DNA of 64,000 bases. It comes from Eggerthella timonensis. GTDB taxonomy: Bacteria > Actinomycetota > Coriobacteriia > Coriobacteriales > Eggerthellaceae. The translations under genes and the position numbers were made by a program. The stretch lies in contig NZ_FXXA01000002.1 of NCBI RefSeq assembly GCF_900184265.1, forward strand, positions 1,908,539 through 1,972,538, in the 5' to 3' direction. Positions 8,788 to 17,102 of this stretch are shown here, piece after piece. Each line of letters begins with the position of its first letter. Position 1 is the stretch's first letter. The notes under the pieces were generated by a model that was not told where the DNA came from, ran no database searches, and saw only the letters and a list, made by a program, of their open reading frames with translations.

Positions 8788-8910
8788 CGTCCTGCGAGGC
8801 AGGACGGCCGGGCGGCGTCGCGAAAGACGTGCGGCGAAAGGCTCTGTCCCGCGAGGCAGGAGGGCCGGGCAGCGTGCGGCAAAAGGCCCCGTCCCGCGAG
8901 GCGCGGCGTT
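8788..8910. repeat. Degenerate direct repeats, about 31-bp unit, three copies
   Basis: The unit YGTCCYGCGAGGCAGGA plus GGCCGGGCRGCGT occurs at 8788-8818 and 8845-8875 and is truncated at 8890, with spacings of 57 and 45 bases. The copies lie between the inverted repeat at 8657 and crcB. They are GC-rich and non-coding; function unknown. Confidence 0.55.
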
Positions 8911-9052
8911 CGACGATCCCCACGGGAGCCCCCGTCCTCTGCGTCCTGCTCCTCTCCCCGCGCCGTCCTCGCGTCCGCATCCTCCCGCGCCCCGCTCGCC
9001 TGGAGTATACTGATGCCCTCATGACGTGGGAGGGCGAGCGAAGGAGCGGGCG

Positions 9053-9448
9053 ATGTTGGCGGTGCTGTGCGTGGGGATGGGCGGTTTCATCGGGTCGGTA
9101 GGGCGCTATCTTTTGGGCCTCGTGCCGGTCGAGGGCGATTTCCCGCTCATGACGTTCATCATCAACTTCGCGGGTGCGGTGCTCATCGGCGCGGTGTTCG
9201 AGGCCGCCACGGCGTGGCCGGGCATGTCGGACAACGCGGTGCTGTTCCTCAAGACGGGCGTGTGCGGCGGATTCACCACGTTCTCGGCGTTCTCGCTCGA
9301 AACTCTCACGCTGCTCGAGCGCGGCAAGTACGCCACGGGCGCGCTGTACGCCTGCGGCAGCGTCGTCGTGTGCCTCATCGGCGTCGCGCTCGGGCGCCTG
9401 GCGGTACGGGGCGTGCGCGCGGCGCTCACGGGCGGGGCGGAGGCGTAA
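9053..9448 (+). CDS. crcB: Fluoride ion channel CrcB/Fluc
   Basis: 131 residues from an ATG with AAGGAGCGGG at 9041-9050; a GTG at 9026 is less likely. It forms a small membrane channel that lets fluoride out of the cell as a dual-topology dimer. Four TM helices and the family signatures are present: G-G-F-I-G-S-V-G-R-Y near residue 10, N-F-A-G-A-V-L-I-G with the conserved Asn, and G-G-F-T-T-F-S-A-F-S with the phenylalanine box and the conserved T-T-F-S. Length is normal. No fluoride riboswitch was found upstream and no second crc gene adjoins it, so it is probably a homodimer. Confidence 0.95.
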   Translation: MLAVLCVGMGGFIGSVGRYLLGLVPVEGDFPLMTFIINFAGAVLIGAVFEAATAWPGMSDNAVLFLKTGVCGGFTTFSAFSLETLTLLERGKYATGALYACGSVVVCLIGVALGRLAVRGVRAALTGGAEA

Positions 9449-9475
9449 GGAGCCTCGCCCGCCGGCGCGTGAGCG

Positions 9476-10687
9476 CTAGTTCGCGCGGGTTGCGTTGCTC
9501 GGGTCGATCGACATGCTTTGGAACCGTTCTTCCATGTACTGGTTGTCGAAGTGCCGGTCGAAGAACTCGCCGACAGCCGTTTCGGGCCGGTTGCCCGCCT
9601 CGCGCTGGTACCAGCAGTCGAGCGCGAGCAGCGTCATGGCGCCGTCGACGATCATGAGCACGGCGCACACGGTGGTCACCGCGTAGCGCCAGTTCCAGGG
9701 GATGAGGTTCACCAGCTTGAGCATCCACGGCAGCAAGAGCTTGATCCATACCACGCCGAGCACGCCCCACATGGCCATGAACATGCCGTTCGTGCGCCCG
9801 TCGATGGACAGGAACGTGCCCGAGTAGTCCCAGGCCACGATGCCGAAGGCGAACTGCATGAACCAGCTGGTGAGGTACTCGAACGCCCCGCCGATGACCG
9901 CGCTCACGAGGAAGATGAGGATGACGTTCTTGTCGTGGAAGCGGTTGAGCGCCACGGTCATGAGCACGGCGCCGAAGCCGTAGATGGGCGAGAACGGCCC
10001 GAACAGAAGCCCGGCGCGATCCTGATAGTGCCCCGGGTTCACCACGAGGAAGTGGTACACCGTCTCGAGCATGAGCCCCAGCACGCAGCACACGACGAAG
10101 ATCCAGAACAGGTTGAAGAAGTTGAGCGCGATGAAGCCCTTGCCGGTCTCGTCGCGGCCGAGCGTGCCGTCTTCGGCAGCCTCGCGCGTCTCCATGTCGC
10201 GCAGCTTGCGCTGCAGCTCGCGCTCGTCGGCCAGCGACGGGTCCACGTAGCTCGACAGGGCGATGAGCACGACGAGCACCACGCCGTAGGGGATGAGGTC
10301 GGGCGTGAGGCCCGCCAGCATCATGTCGCACAGGATGACGAGGATGAGGATCACGATCATGACCTCGGCGATCTGCGCCGTGCGTCGGCGCTTGTCGCGC
10401 AACAGGCGGATGCCGAGGATGACGAACATGGTGGAAAGCGCCGTCATGAGCACGACGTCGGCGATGAAGATGACGAGCGTGGCCGTGGACATCTCGCCGG
10501 CGATCATGCCCTGCTGCAGGGCGAAGACCATCCCGACGATGAGCAGCGCGAGCACCGGCACGATGGCCGCGCCGCTGACGATGCACAGGATGCCGAACAC
10601 TTTCAGCGGAAGGGGGATCTTGCGGCGGGACGCGGGCGTGCCCTCGTCGAGGTCGAGGCCGTTCTCGACGCGGTCGTGCTTGCTCAT
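9476..10687 (-). CDS. CmpB-type putative ABC transporter permease (PF06541-like)
   Basis: 403 residues. The ATG at 10687 (MSKHDRV) follows GGAGAGC and is preferred over the frame start at 10723. About nine TM helices are visible. The second half (residues about 185-345) carries signature segments of the CmpB-type membrane family: F-N-L-F-W-I-F, L-G-L-M-L-E-T-V-Y-H-F, G-L-L-F-G-P-F-S-P-I-Y-G-F-G and E-Y-L-T-S-W-F-M-Q-F-A-F-G-I-V-A-W-D-Y. The N-terminal half adds five helices and a charged cytoplasmic loop. The transport role of this family is unproven and no ATPase gene adjoins it. Confidence 0.8.
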   Translation of the reverse strand: MSKHDRVENGLDLDEGTPASRRKIPLPLKVFGILCIVSGAAIVPVLALLIVGMVFALQQGMIAGEMSTATLVIFIADVVLMTALSTMFVILGIRLLRDKRRRTAQIAEVMIVILILVILCDMMLAGLTPDLIPYGVVLVVLIALSSYVDPSLADERELQRKLRDMETREAAEDGTLGRDETGKGFIALNFFNLFWIFVVCCVLGLMLETVYHFLVVNPGHYQDRAGLLFGPFSPIYGFGAVLMTVALNRFHDKNVILIFLVSAVIGGAFEYLTSWFMQFAFGIVAWDYSGTFLSIDGRTNGMFMAMWGVLGVVWIKLLLPWMLKLVNLIPWNWRYAVTTVCAVLMIVDGAMTLLALDCWYQREAGNRPETAVGEFFDRHFDNQYMEERFQSMSIDPSNATRAN

Positions 10688-10760
10688 GCGATGCTCTCCT
10701 CGTAGGCTCTTCGTCAATTGCACACCAGTATACCGGAAGCGGGCGCGCGTTCGGCGGCGA

Positions 10761-11024
10761 CTACGACGAAGGGTTCCCGTCGGGCGCGATCTCCTCGACG
10801 AACCAGCGCGGGCCTTCGTAGAAGAGGTACTTCTCGTGGCCGTTCACCGACACGAGGTAGCGGATGCCCGTGCCGCCCACGCGCTGCGATGCGCGCCGAA
10901 TGGCCTCATGCACGCGGTCGATGGCGAAGGTGCGGCCGTCGCGCCACACGATGGCGAGCGGCGTCAGGCGCCCGTCCACGTCGATGCGCGCCGTCACTTC
11001 CACGTATGTCTTCCGAAAAGCCAT
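10761..11024 (-). CDS. Small protein paralogous to the one downstream of dinB
   Basis: 87 residues from the ATG at 11024; an in-frame ATG at 11084 would add 20 residues not shared by the paralogue. Pattern: K-T-Y-V-E-V near the start, a central I-V-W-R-D-G-R-T-F-A-I-D-R-V, G-G-T-G-I-R-Y-L-V and a C-terminal L-F-Y-E-G-P-R-W-F-V-E-E-I. It aligns over its whole length with the product of 40066-40374, next to the Y-family polymerase (for example R-W-F-V-E-E-I in both). This domain is common beside Y-family polymerase genes in Gram-positives, but its role is unknown. No LexA box is seen here. Confidence 0.75.
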   Translation of the reverse strand: MAFRKTYVEVTARIDVDGRLTPLAIVWRDGRTFAIDRVHEAIRRASQRVGGTGIRYLVSVNGHEKYLFYEGPRWFVEEIAPDGNPSS

Positions 11025-11145
11025 GACCGCAGGAAACCATGCGGGAGCGCCGCGCGCCAGAGCCCGCTCCGAGTTGTAGCGCAAGGGATGGCGGCGCGTT
11101 AGGGAAGGGGCGCTCGGCTCGCCGCCGCGCGCCCCTTCCGCATTC

Positions 11146-12447
11146 CTACTCGATGTCGTTCAGCTTCATGCCGGCGTATTCGTGCGCCGTGAACAGCAGC
11201 ACGATGCCCGCCACGAGGCAGATGCCCATCATGTAGTACGCGGGCATGAGGCCGTTGCCCGTGGCGTCGATGAGCGCGGTGGCCACCATCGAGGCCGTGC
11301 CGCCGAATACCACGTAGGCGATGTTCGAGCCGAGCGCCGCGCCGGTGTAGCGCACCTCGGTGGGGAACATCTCGGCCTGGTAGCAGGCGATGTTCGCGTC
11401 GTTGAACGACAGCGTCACGCACATGACGAGCTCGGCCGCGATGACGACGGGCAGCTGGGCCGTCCCCAGCATCATGAACGCGGGGATGCTGAGCACGATG
11501 AACGCCGCGCACGAGCCCAGCAGCATCTTCTTGCGGCCCACGATGTCCGAAACCTTCCCGGCGCCGAAGATGATGAAGATGTACGTGACGAGCGCGATGT
11601 CGGTGGCCAGCTGCGCCGCCGACGCCTCCATTGACGTGTAGCTGGTCAGGTACGTGGGCAGGTAGGTGAGCACGAGGTAGAAGCCCACCGAGTTCACCAT
11701 GGTGGCCGCGATGCTGGCCGCGAGGCGCTTCTTGTACTTCTTGAACACGAGGCGCGTGGGGTGCGGCGCCTCCTTGGCCGGGTCGGCCGCCAGGGTCATC
11801 TCCTGGTAGGTGGGCGAGTCCTCGAGCTTCGTGCGGATGTAGTGCGCCACGAGCCCGAGGGGTCCCGCCAACAGGAACGGGATGCGCCAGCCCCAGGCGA
11901 TCACGTCGGCCTCGGGCAGCAGCAGCTTGATGACGAGCGCCGCGGTGGAGCCCGCCAAAAGACCGGCCGCGGTGGATGCCGGCACGAGCGAGCAGTACTT
12001 GCCGCGGTGGTTCGCCGGCGCGTACTCGGCCAGGAACACCGCCGCGCCCGAGTACTCGCCGGCCGCCGAGAACCCCTGGATGCTGCGCAGGCACAGAAGC
12101 AGGATGGGGGACAGCAGGCCCACCGTCTCGTACGACGGCAAGCAGCCGATGAGGAACGCCGCGCCCGTCATCATGAAGATGGACAGCGACAGCGACCACT
12201 TGCGGCCCTTCTTGTCGCCCATGCTGCCCCAGAACGCTGCCCCGAGCGGGCGGAACACGAACGACAGCGCGAACACCGCGAACGCGAGCAGCGTGGAGTT
12301 CACCTCGGACTCGGGGAAGAACACGATGCCGATGGTGATGGCGAAGTACGTGTAGGTGGCGTAGTCGAACCATTCGATGAAGTTGCCCAGAAACGAGGAG
12401 GCGGCCACCTTGAACGGCACCTTCGGCTGGGTCGCTTCGGCGTTCAT
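11146..12447 (-). CDS. MFS transporter of the metabolite:H+ symporter (MHS/ProP-like) type
   Basis: 433 residues, twelve TM helices. The ATG at 12447 follows CGGAGGGAGC and overlaps the BCCT stop (ATGA). MHS-family signs: an N-terminal F-L-G-N-F-I-E-W-F-D-Y-A-T-Y in TM1, R-P-L-G-A-A-F-W-G-S-M-G-D-K-K-G-R-K in the TM2-3 loop, Q-G-F-S-A-A-G-E-Y-S-G-A-A in TM4-5 and a second G-K-V-S-D-I-V-G-R-K in the central loop. Relatives move osmolytes, carboxylates and betaines with protons. As the last gene of the creatininase cluster it probably imports or exports a cluster metabolite such as creatinine, creatine or sarcosine (inference). Confidence 0.9.
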   Translation of the reverse strand: MNAEATQPKVPFKVAASSFLGNFIEWFDYATYTYFAITIGIVFFPESEVNSTLLAFAVFALSFVFRPLGAAFWGSMGDKKGRKWSLSLSIFMMTGAAFLIGCLPSYETVGLLSPILLLCLRSIQGFSAAGEYSGAAVFLAEYAPANHRGKYCSLVPASTAAGLLAGSTAALVIKLLLPEADVIAWGWRIPFLLAGPLGLVAHYIRTKLEDSPTYQEMTLAADPAKEAPHPTRLVFKKYKKRLAASIAATMVNSVGFYLVLTYLPTYLTSYTSMEASAAQLATDIALVTYIFIIFGAGKVSDIVGRKKMLLGSCAAFIVLSIPAFMMLGTAQLPVVIAAELVMCVTLSFNDANIACYQAEMFPTEVRYTGAALGSNIAYVVFGGTASMVATALIDATGNGLMPAYYMMGICLVAGIVLLFTAHEYAGMKLNDIE

Positions 12448-14252
12448 CGCGCTCCCTCCGCCGCCGGCTCGTCGAGGCCGGACCCGTCGGGGACGTCGGG
12501 CGCCTCGTGCCGCGCCCGCCACGCCTCTTCCGCCTCGCGCGCTGCCCTCTCCTCATGCCACTGCCGTAGCTGCTCGGCCGCGAGCGAGCCTTCGGGGAAC
12601 GGCTCGGCCAGCCCCCGCTCCACCAGCTGCTCGTCGTGCTTCACCCACTTGAAGAACTGGACGCCCATGAGCAGCACGACGATGCTGAACGGGATGCCGC
12701 CGGCGATGGTGGCGAACTGGATGGTGTTGAGGAAGTCCTGGCCGGCCGTCACCATGAACAGCACGGCGAGCGCCGTGATGCACAGCGCCAGCACCACCTT
12801 GAACCCGCGGCTCTGGCGCGCGGCGGGCGACACGAAGTTCGACAGCGCCATGACGCCCGAGTCGACCGAGGTCACGATGTAGCCCCCGATGAGGATGGTG
12901 GCCACCACGGTCAGCACGCCGCCGACGAGCGGAATGCTGTCGATGGTGAGGAACAGGCCCATCGAGGAGTCGGCCGTGGTCTGCGCCACGATGCCGGGGT
13001 CGGACATCGCCGCCCACACGCCGGTGCCGCCCACCACGCACGTCCACACGATGCACACGGCCGCGGGCACGAACACCACGCCGCCCACGAACTCGCGCAG
13101 CGTTCGTCCGCGGGAGATGGTGGACACGAAGCCCGCCGTGAACGTGGCGAACGCGAAGCACCAGCAGAAGATGAAGAACGACCAGAACGCCTGCCAGGAA
13201 TCGCCGTACGAGGCGATGCCCGCAGCGAGGTTCGTCGCCTCGGTGAACCCGCTCATCAGCATGAACTGGTCCACGAACACGCTGAGCGACTCGGGCAGCA
13301 CGCCGAGGACGTACAGCGTCGGCCCGAAGATGAACACGGCCGCCACGAACACGATGGAGATGACGGCGTTCGCGTTCGAGATGTTCTTGATGCCCTTCAC
13401 CACGCCGAACCATACCGACATCGTGGCGATGGCGCCGAACAGGATGACGAACGCCACCTGCAGGGTCTGCCCCGTCTGGATGTGGAAGATCTGCTGGATG
13501 CCGGTGTTGAACTGGTAGGACGCCAACCCCAGCGACGTGGTCAGGCCGAAGATGGTGGCGATGACCACGAGGATCTCCACGACGAGCCCTGCGGGCCGCT
13601 TCGCGCGAGCGGGGAACAGGTCCTCCACCGTGCCGCGGAACGTGGTGTCCTTGTGCATGTTGTAACGGGCGTAGGACATGAACAGCGACACGATGGCGTA
13701 GATGGCCCATGCGGGGATGGCCCAGTGGAAGTACGTCCACGCGAGCGCCGTGTCGCCCGCGAACAGGGGGTCGGGGCTGTTGAACGGCGTCCCTCCGTAC
13801 ATCATGATGGGCTCGGCAACGGCCCAGAACACGAGGCCCACGCCCTGCCCGGTGGCGAACAGCATCGCGAACCAGGAGAAGTACGAGAACGCGGGCTTCG
13901 CGTCCTTGCCGCCCAGCCTGATGGTGCCGAACTTCGTCACCGCCACGAACACGCACACGGCGAAGCACAGAAACGCGCACAGCACGATCCACCAGCTGCA
14001 GTACTGCGTGACGAACGTGCGCAACCCGTTCACCGCGTTGATGAACGTGTCGGCGCTGACGAGCGCGATGCCCAGCACGACGGCCACGATGGCCACCGAC
14101 ACGGCGCGGATCACGTAGTCGTGCTTGACCGTGCGCCCGAGGCGCTTGGCCTGGGCTTCCTTCGGCTCGGGATCCACCTCGCCCGACTCGTCCTCCACCT
14201 CCATGGGGTGGAGGCGCTTGCGCGCGTCGTCGTCCGATCTCTTAGACTTCAT
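12444..14252 (-). CDS. BCCT-family carrier (betaine/carnitine/choline type)
   Basis: 602 residues with about twelve TM helices between residues 45 and 545 and long charged cytoplasmic tails. Family signatures: G-Q-G-V-G-L-V-F-W-A-V-A-E-P-I-M-M-Y in TM3 and the TM8 block ending in S-T-I-S-R-G-R-T-L-R-E-F-V. The TM8 aromatic box is reduced: the usual run of Trp residues reads W-S-F-F-I-F-C-W-C-F-A-F, suggesting a substrate other than glycine betaine. Start ATG 14252 with AAGGAGAC; it overlaps the creatininase stop by 11 bases, so the two are translationally coupled. Import of creatinine/creatine, or exchange against sarcosine as in CaiT-type antiporters, is inference. Confidence 0.92.
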   Translation of the reverse strand: MKSKRSDDDARKRLHPMEVEDESGEVDPEPKEAQAKRLGRTVKHDYVIRAVSVAIVAVVLGIALVSADTFINAVNGLRTFVTQYCSWWIVLCAFLCFAVCVFVAVTKFGTIRLGGKDAKPAFSYFSWFAMLFATGQGVGLVFWAVAEPIMMYGGTPFNSPDPLFAGDTALAWTYFHWAIPAWAIYAIVSLFMSYARYNMHKDTTFRGTVEDLFPARAKRPAGLVVEILVVIATIFGLTTSLGLASYQFNTGIQQIFHIQTGQTLQVAFVILFGAIATMSVWFGVVKGIKNISNANAVISIVFVAAVFIFGPTLYVLGVLPESLSVFVDQFMLMSGFTEATNLAAGIASYGDSWQAFWSFFIFCWCFAFATFTAGFVSTISRGRTLREFVGGVVFVPAAVCIVWTCVVGGTGVWAAMSDPGIVAQTTADSSMGLFLTIDSIPLVGGVLTVVATILIGGYIVTSVDSGVMALSNFVSPAARQSRGFKVVLALCITALAVLFMVTAGQDFLNTIQFATIAGGIPFSIVVLLMGVQFFKWVKHDEQLVERGLAEPFPEGSLAAEQLRQWHEERAAREAEEAWRARHEAPDVPDGSGLDEPAAEGAR

Positions 14253-15072
14253 GGTAGTCTCCTTGCCCTGAGAACTCGTGCTTCACGGCTTCCACCATGT
14301 GCTTCACCGCCACGTTGCGAAGGATCGCCCCCTTCTCGCGCGACGATTCCACGGGCGAGGACAGGCAGCCCGACGGCGGCGTGTAGCCGGGGACGATGGG
14401 CAGCACATCGTAGTTCGGCAGCTCGGCCGGCAGGCCGTCGTACAGCGCGCCGCCCGTCTTGTCCATGTCGACGAGGTCGGGGTGGAACAGCAGCATGAGC
14501 GAGGTCTCCATGACGCCGGCGTGCTCGAGGTCCCATCCGGTGAAGCCGTCGGGGTAGAGGGCCTCGATGGTCTCGTCGTCGACGAAGTCCCAGTACGACA
14601 GCAGCTGGATCTTCACGTCGTCGATGCCGTTCTCGCGCGCCTTCTCCAGCGCCAGCTCGGCGCCCTCGAAGATGAACTGGTAGTTCTCGTAGTGGCCGTT
14701 CATGAGCACGATCTTGCGCGCGCCGTGCAGGATGAGGCCGAACACGACGTCCTTCGCCAGCGCGATGAGCGTCGTGCCGGACAGCGACGTGGTGCCGGAG
14801 AGGTGGAAGCCGCCGCCCGAGCGCTGCTGGGAACGGAAGCCGTAGTTGATGGGCGCCGCCACGATGCCCTCGAGCGCGCCGTCCGTGTCGGCGACGAGCG
14901 CCTCGGCCGTGGCGCCTGCCATGGCCTTGGTCAGCGCGGCGTCCACGCACATGGCCATGTGCGAGCCGTGCTGCTCGAGCGCGCCGACGGGGATGAACAC
15001 CACGGCGTCCTTCGCCAGCTTCTCGCGGTAGGTGAACGCGTCCATTTCCTCCATGTACACAGTGGGTTTCAT
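14242..15072 (-). CDS. crnA: Creatininase (creatinine amidohydrolase)
   Basis: 276 residues, close to the 260 of Pseudomonas creatininase. It reversibly hydrolyses creatinine to creatine in the cytoplasm using two metal ions. Metal ligands are in place: E33 and H35 (G-A-L-E-Q-H-G), D44 (M-C-V-D) and the N-G-H-Y-E-N motif with H127 and E129. Also conserved are S-Q-Q-R-S-G-G-G near 81-88 with G-T-T-S-L-S-G, the substrate-side Trp in S-Y-W-D-F (W161), and G-W-D-L-E-H-A-G-V-M-E-T-S. These match true creatininases rather than the MftE branch of the family. Start ATG 15072 with AAGGAGG. It is coupled to the BCCT carrier and preceded by a terminator-like hairpin. Confidence 0.95.
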   Translation of the reverse strand: MKPTVYMEEMDAFTYREKLAKDAVVFIPVGALEQHGSHMAMCVDAALTKAMAGATAEALVADTDGALEGIVAAPINYGFRSQQRSGGGFHLSGTTSLSGTTLIALAKDVVFGLILHGARKIVLMNGHYENYQFIFEGAELALEKARENGIDDVKIQLLSYWDFVDDETIEALYPDGFTGWDLEHAGVMETSLMLLFHPDLVDMDKTGGALYDGLPAELPNYDVLPIVPGYTPPSGCLSSPVESSREKGAILRNVAVKHMVEAVKHEFSGQGDYHEV

Positions 15073-15093
15073 ACAGGGTTCCTCCTTGAATCG

Positions 15094-15123
15094 AAAAGCG
15101 CCCGCCGCGCGCGCGGCGGGCGC
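15094..15123 (-). terminator. Terminator or attenuator inside the creatinine cluster
   Basis: A perfect 26-bp GC palindrome (15098-15123) is followed on the minus strand by TTTT (15097-15094). It lies between the 186-residue unknown gene and creatininase, whose ribosome site starts only about 10 bases later. It should reduce read-through and make the creatininase half less expressed than the upstream half. Confidence 0.7.
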
Positions 15124-15144
15124 CGTGTCAGATCAGCGCGTGGA

Positions 15145-15705
15145 TCAGTAGTCTTCGAGCAGGTCCACCTGCGCCTTGCTCGCGCGCAGGATGAAGTTGC
15201 GCCGGGCCTGGGCGCCGCCCTGGGCCAGCTTGCGCAGGATGACGCGCTTGAGGCGCGGGTAGTCGTTCATGCCGTACCAGGCCACGGCCGTGCCGCCGAC
15301 GTAGGCCTCCACGATGCTGTGCACCGGGACGCTCGCGTCGCGCTTCGCGTCGAGCGCCAGGTACTCCTCGATCTCGGAGGCGCATAAATCGCGGATGACC
15401 TCGGCGTTTATCTCCAGGTCGCGGGCCAGTTGGTTCAGCTGGTAGTCGACTTCGGCCTCGTCGGCGTGCGGGAAGTAGGTGACGTCGTAGGTGACCGCGC
15501 CGGCGCCCGCCGCCTGCGCGAACCGCAGCAGGGAGTCCAGCGACAGCATCTGCACGTGCTCCTCGGTGCGCTCGGCGATGTCGAGCTCGGCCGGGAAGCC
15601 GGGCAGGCCCTGCGCGGCGAACGCGGCTTGCAGCTCGTCGGCGTTCTTGGCGGCCTCGAACTCCACCTCGGTGGCGATATGGGTCAGGTTGGATGTGATC
15701 TTCAT
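15145..15705 (-). CDS. Unknown protein of the creatinine cluster
   Basis: 186 residues from an ATG with AGGAGGGC. I do not recognise the family. No signal peptide or TM helix is seen. The protein is acidic, with helical segments (F-E-A-A-K-N-A-D-E-L-Q-A-A-F-A and Y-Q-L-N-Q-L-A-R-D-L-E-I) and a conserved-looking patch near residues 130-150 (V-E-A-Y-V-G-G-T-A-V-A-W-Y-G-M-N-D-Y). There are no Cys/His metal clusters. It lies 34 bases after the DMT permease and 72 before creatininase on the same strand, so it is very likely part of the same pathway: an accessory subunit, a substrate-binding protein or a new enzyme. Confidence 0.85.
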   Translation of the reverse strand: MKITSNLTHIATEVEFEAAKNADELQAAFAAQGLPGFPAELDIAERTEEHVQMLSLDSLLRFAQAAGAGAVTYDVTYFPHADEAEVDYQLNQLARDLEINAEVIRDLCASEIEEYLALDAKRDASVPVHSIVEAYVGGTAVAWYGMNDYPRLKRVILRKLAQGGAQARRNFILRASKAQVDLLEDY

Positions 15706-15739
15706 GGTTCGCGCCCTCCTCGGGTCGGTGGCGTACAGG

Positions 15740-16822
15740 CTAGTTCAGCGATTCCTTGGCCGATTCCTCGTCGATATGCGCTTCGAGGGTCTCCCGGATC
15801 TCGGCCTCCTTCAGCACCTTGTCGCCCTCCTTCGCCGCGGCCTTCGTGGAGAAGAAGATCTGCGAGACGCCGCCGGCGATGATCAGGGCGCCGCCCACCA
15901 GCTGCAGCGGGGTGAGGATCTCGCCGAACATGAAGAAGCCGAGCACCGACGCCATGATGGTCTCCTGGTAGGAGATGGCGGCCAGCTCGCCGGCCTTGAG
16001 CATCTTGGTGGCGTAGGCCAGCAGGTGGAAGGCGACGAAGCCGGTGATCAGCGCCGCGGCGATCCATACGAGCCAGGACGTGGGATCCATGGTGAAGATG
16101 TCCCACGGGGCGGTCATGATCTGGCCGGCCGCGTCGACCTGCTGCACGCCGTTGACCTTCACCGTGTACTTGAGGCCGCCCGACAGGAAGCTGTCCACGG
16201 CCATGAGGCCGAGGATGGTGATGGAGGCGAACAGGAAGTTCCACCAGGAGCGCACGTTGGAGTCGCAGTCTTGGCGGTAGCGCCCGATGAACAGGTACAG
16301 GCCGTAGGCGACGCCGGACAGAAGGCCGATCATGTTGCCGAACATCCACTTCGGGTCGAGGTCGAGCGTGAGGCCCGTCGGCGTGATGATGCCCACGATG
16401 AACAGCATGCCCACGACCACGGCGACGATGCAGAGGATGCCCTTGCCGTTGATCTTCTCCTTGAGGAAGATGGCGGCCAGGATGGTGGAGTAGATGGGCC
16501 CAGTGTAGATGAGGAACGACGCGTTCGCGAGCGTCGTGTACTGCGTCGAGATGACGTAGAGGCCCGACAGCAGGCCCAGGAACACGCCCGAGAGCACCAT
16601 GGCGGGCGAGAGCTTCGTGGAGCGCACCTTCTTGAAGTTGCCGCGCGCGATGACGGCGAAGATGACGGTGAGCGCGATGAAGCCGATGAAGTTGCGGCCG
16701 AACGAGATGAAGTCGCCCGGCGCGTTGATGTAGCGTCCGAATGCTCCGATGCCGCCCATCGCGGACGACGAGAGGAACATAAAGATGAAGCCCTTGAGCT
16801 TGTATTTCGCTTGCTCGTTCAT
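15740..16822 (-). CDS. DMT/EamA-type permease of the creatinine cluster
   Basis: 360 residues, ten TM helices arranged as two EamA halves (about 10-145 and 165-325). The first half keeps S-S-S-A-M-G-G-I-G-A-F-G-R and Y-T-G-P-I-Y-S-T-I-L-A-A-I-F-L-K-E-K; the second ends with L-L-A-Y-A-T-K-M-L-K-A-G-E-L-A-A and F-G-E-I-L-T-P-L-Q-L-V-G-G. A polar insert of about 40 residues near 205-245 is unusual for the family. The C-terminal tail is charged. Start ATG 16822 with AAGGAGGGAT. DMT carriers typically export amino acids or amines, so export of an amine product such as sarcosine is a reasonable guess. Confidence 0.9.
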   Translation of the reverse strand: MNEQAKYKLKGFIFMFLSSSAMGGIGAFGRYINAPGDFISFGRNFIGFIALTVIFAVIARGNFKKVRSTKLSPAMVLSGVFLGLLSGLYVISTQYTTLANASFLIYTGPIYSTILAAIFLKEKINGKGILCIVAVVVGMLFIVGIITPTGLTLDLDPKWMFGNMIGLLSGVAYGLYLFIGRYRQDCDSNVRSWWNFLFASITILGLMAVDSFLSGGLKYTVKVNGVQQVDAAGQIMTAPWDIFTMDPTSWLVWIAAALITGFVAFHLLAYATKMLKAGELAAISYQETIMASVLGFFMFGEILTPLQLVGGALIIAGGVSQIFFSTKAAAKEGDKVLKEAEIRETLEAHIDEESAKESLN

Positions 16823-17102
16823 GTATCCCTCCTTGACGCGGCGTCGTGTCGTCCGGGTCCTGGATACACGTCAACCCTTATTGGTCCGGGATTGCGGACG
16901 TGCTCGAGGGTGCAACGAATCACGCGGGCGCAACGGCGCCGCAGGCTATTGATATGATCGTATCGGGAAAAGGGGCCCGACTCCGGAAAACCTCGAGCAA
17001 GGAGCGCCGTGTGCGCGGCGGACGGGGTTCTCCGGAGCGGGACGTTGACGGGTCGCCTGCGCGCGGTGTCCCCTGGCGCGCAGGCTTCGAGCGGTTACGC
17101 GC
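16823..17102. other. Gap inside the creatinine cluster
   Basis: 280 bases separate the amidinotransferase stop from the permease start. No gene is seen. Minus-strand TTGACG at about 16870 lacks a convincing -10 partner, so a separate promoter for the permease half is possible but unproven. Confidence 0.4.

Noticed and set aside
8788-8910. CRISPR-like repeats
   Set aside because: Three GC-rich degenerate copies with unequal spacing and no cas genes.
8900-9052. Fluoride riboswitch before crcB
   Set aside because: A CTGATG-like string exists, but the conserved GGNGATGG-type core and the paired elements of the crcB motif are not seen.
12636-14498. 620-codon plus-strand frame
   Set aside because: Antisense to the BCCT and creatininase genes; His/Arg/Asp-rich translation, no ribosome site, no family.
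14242-15072. MftE-type mycofactocin peptidase
   Set aside because: Same family, but the SQQRSGGG, SYWDF and NGHYEN segments match true creatininase, and no mycofactocin genes are nearby.
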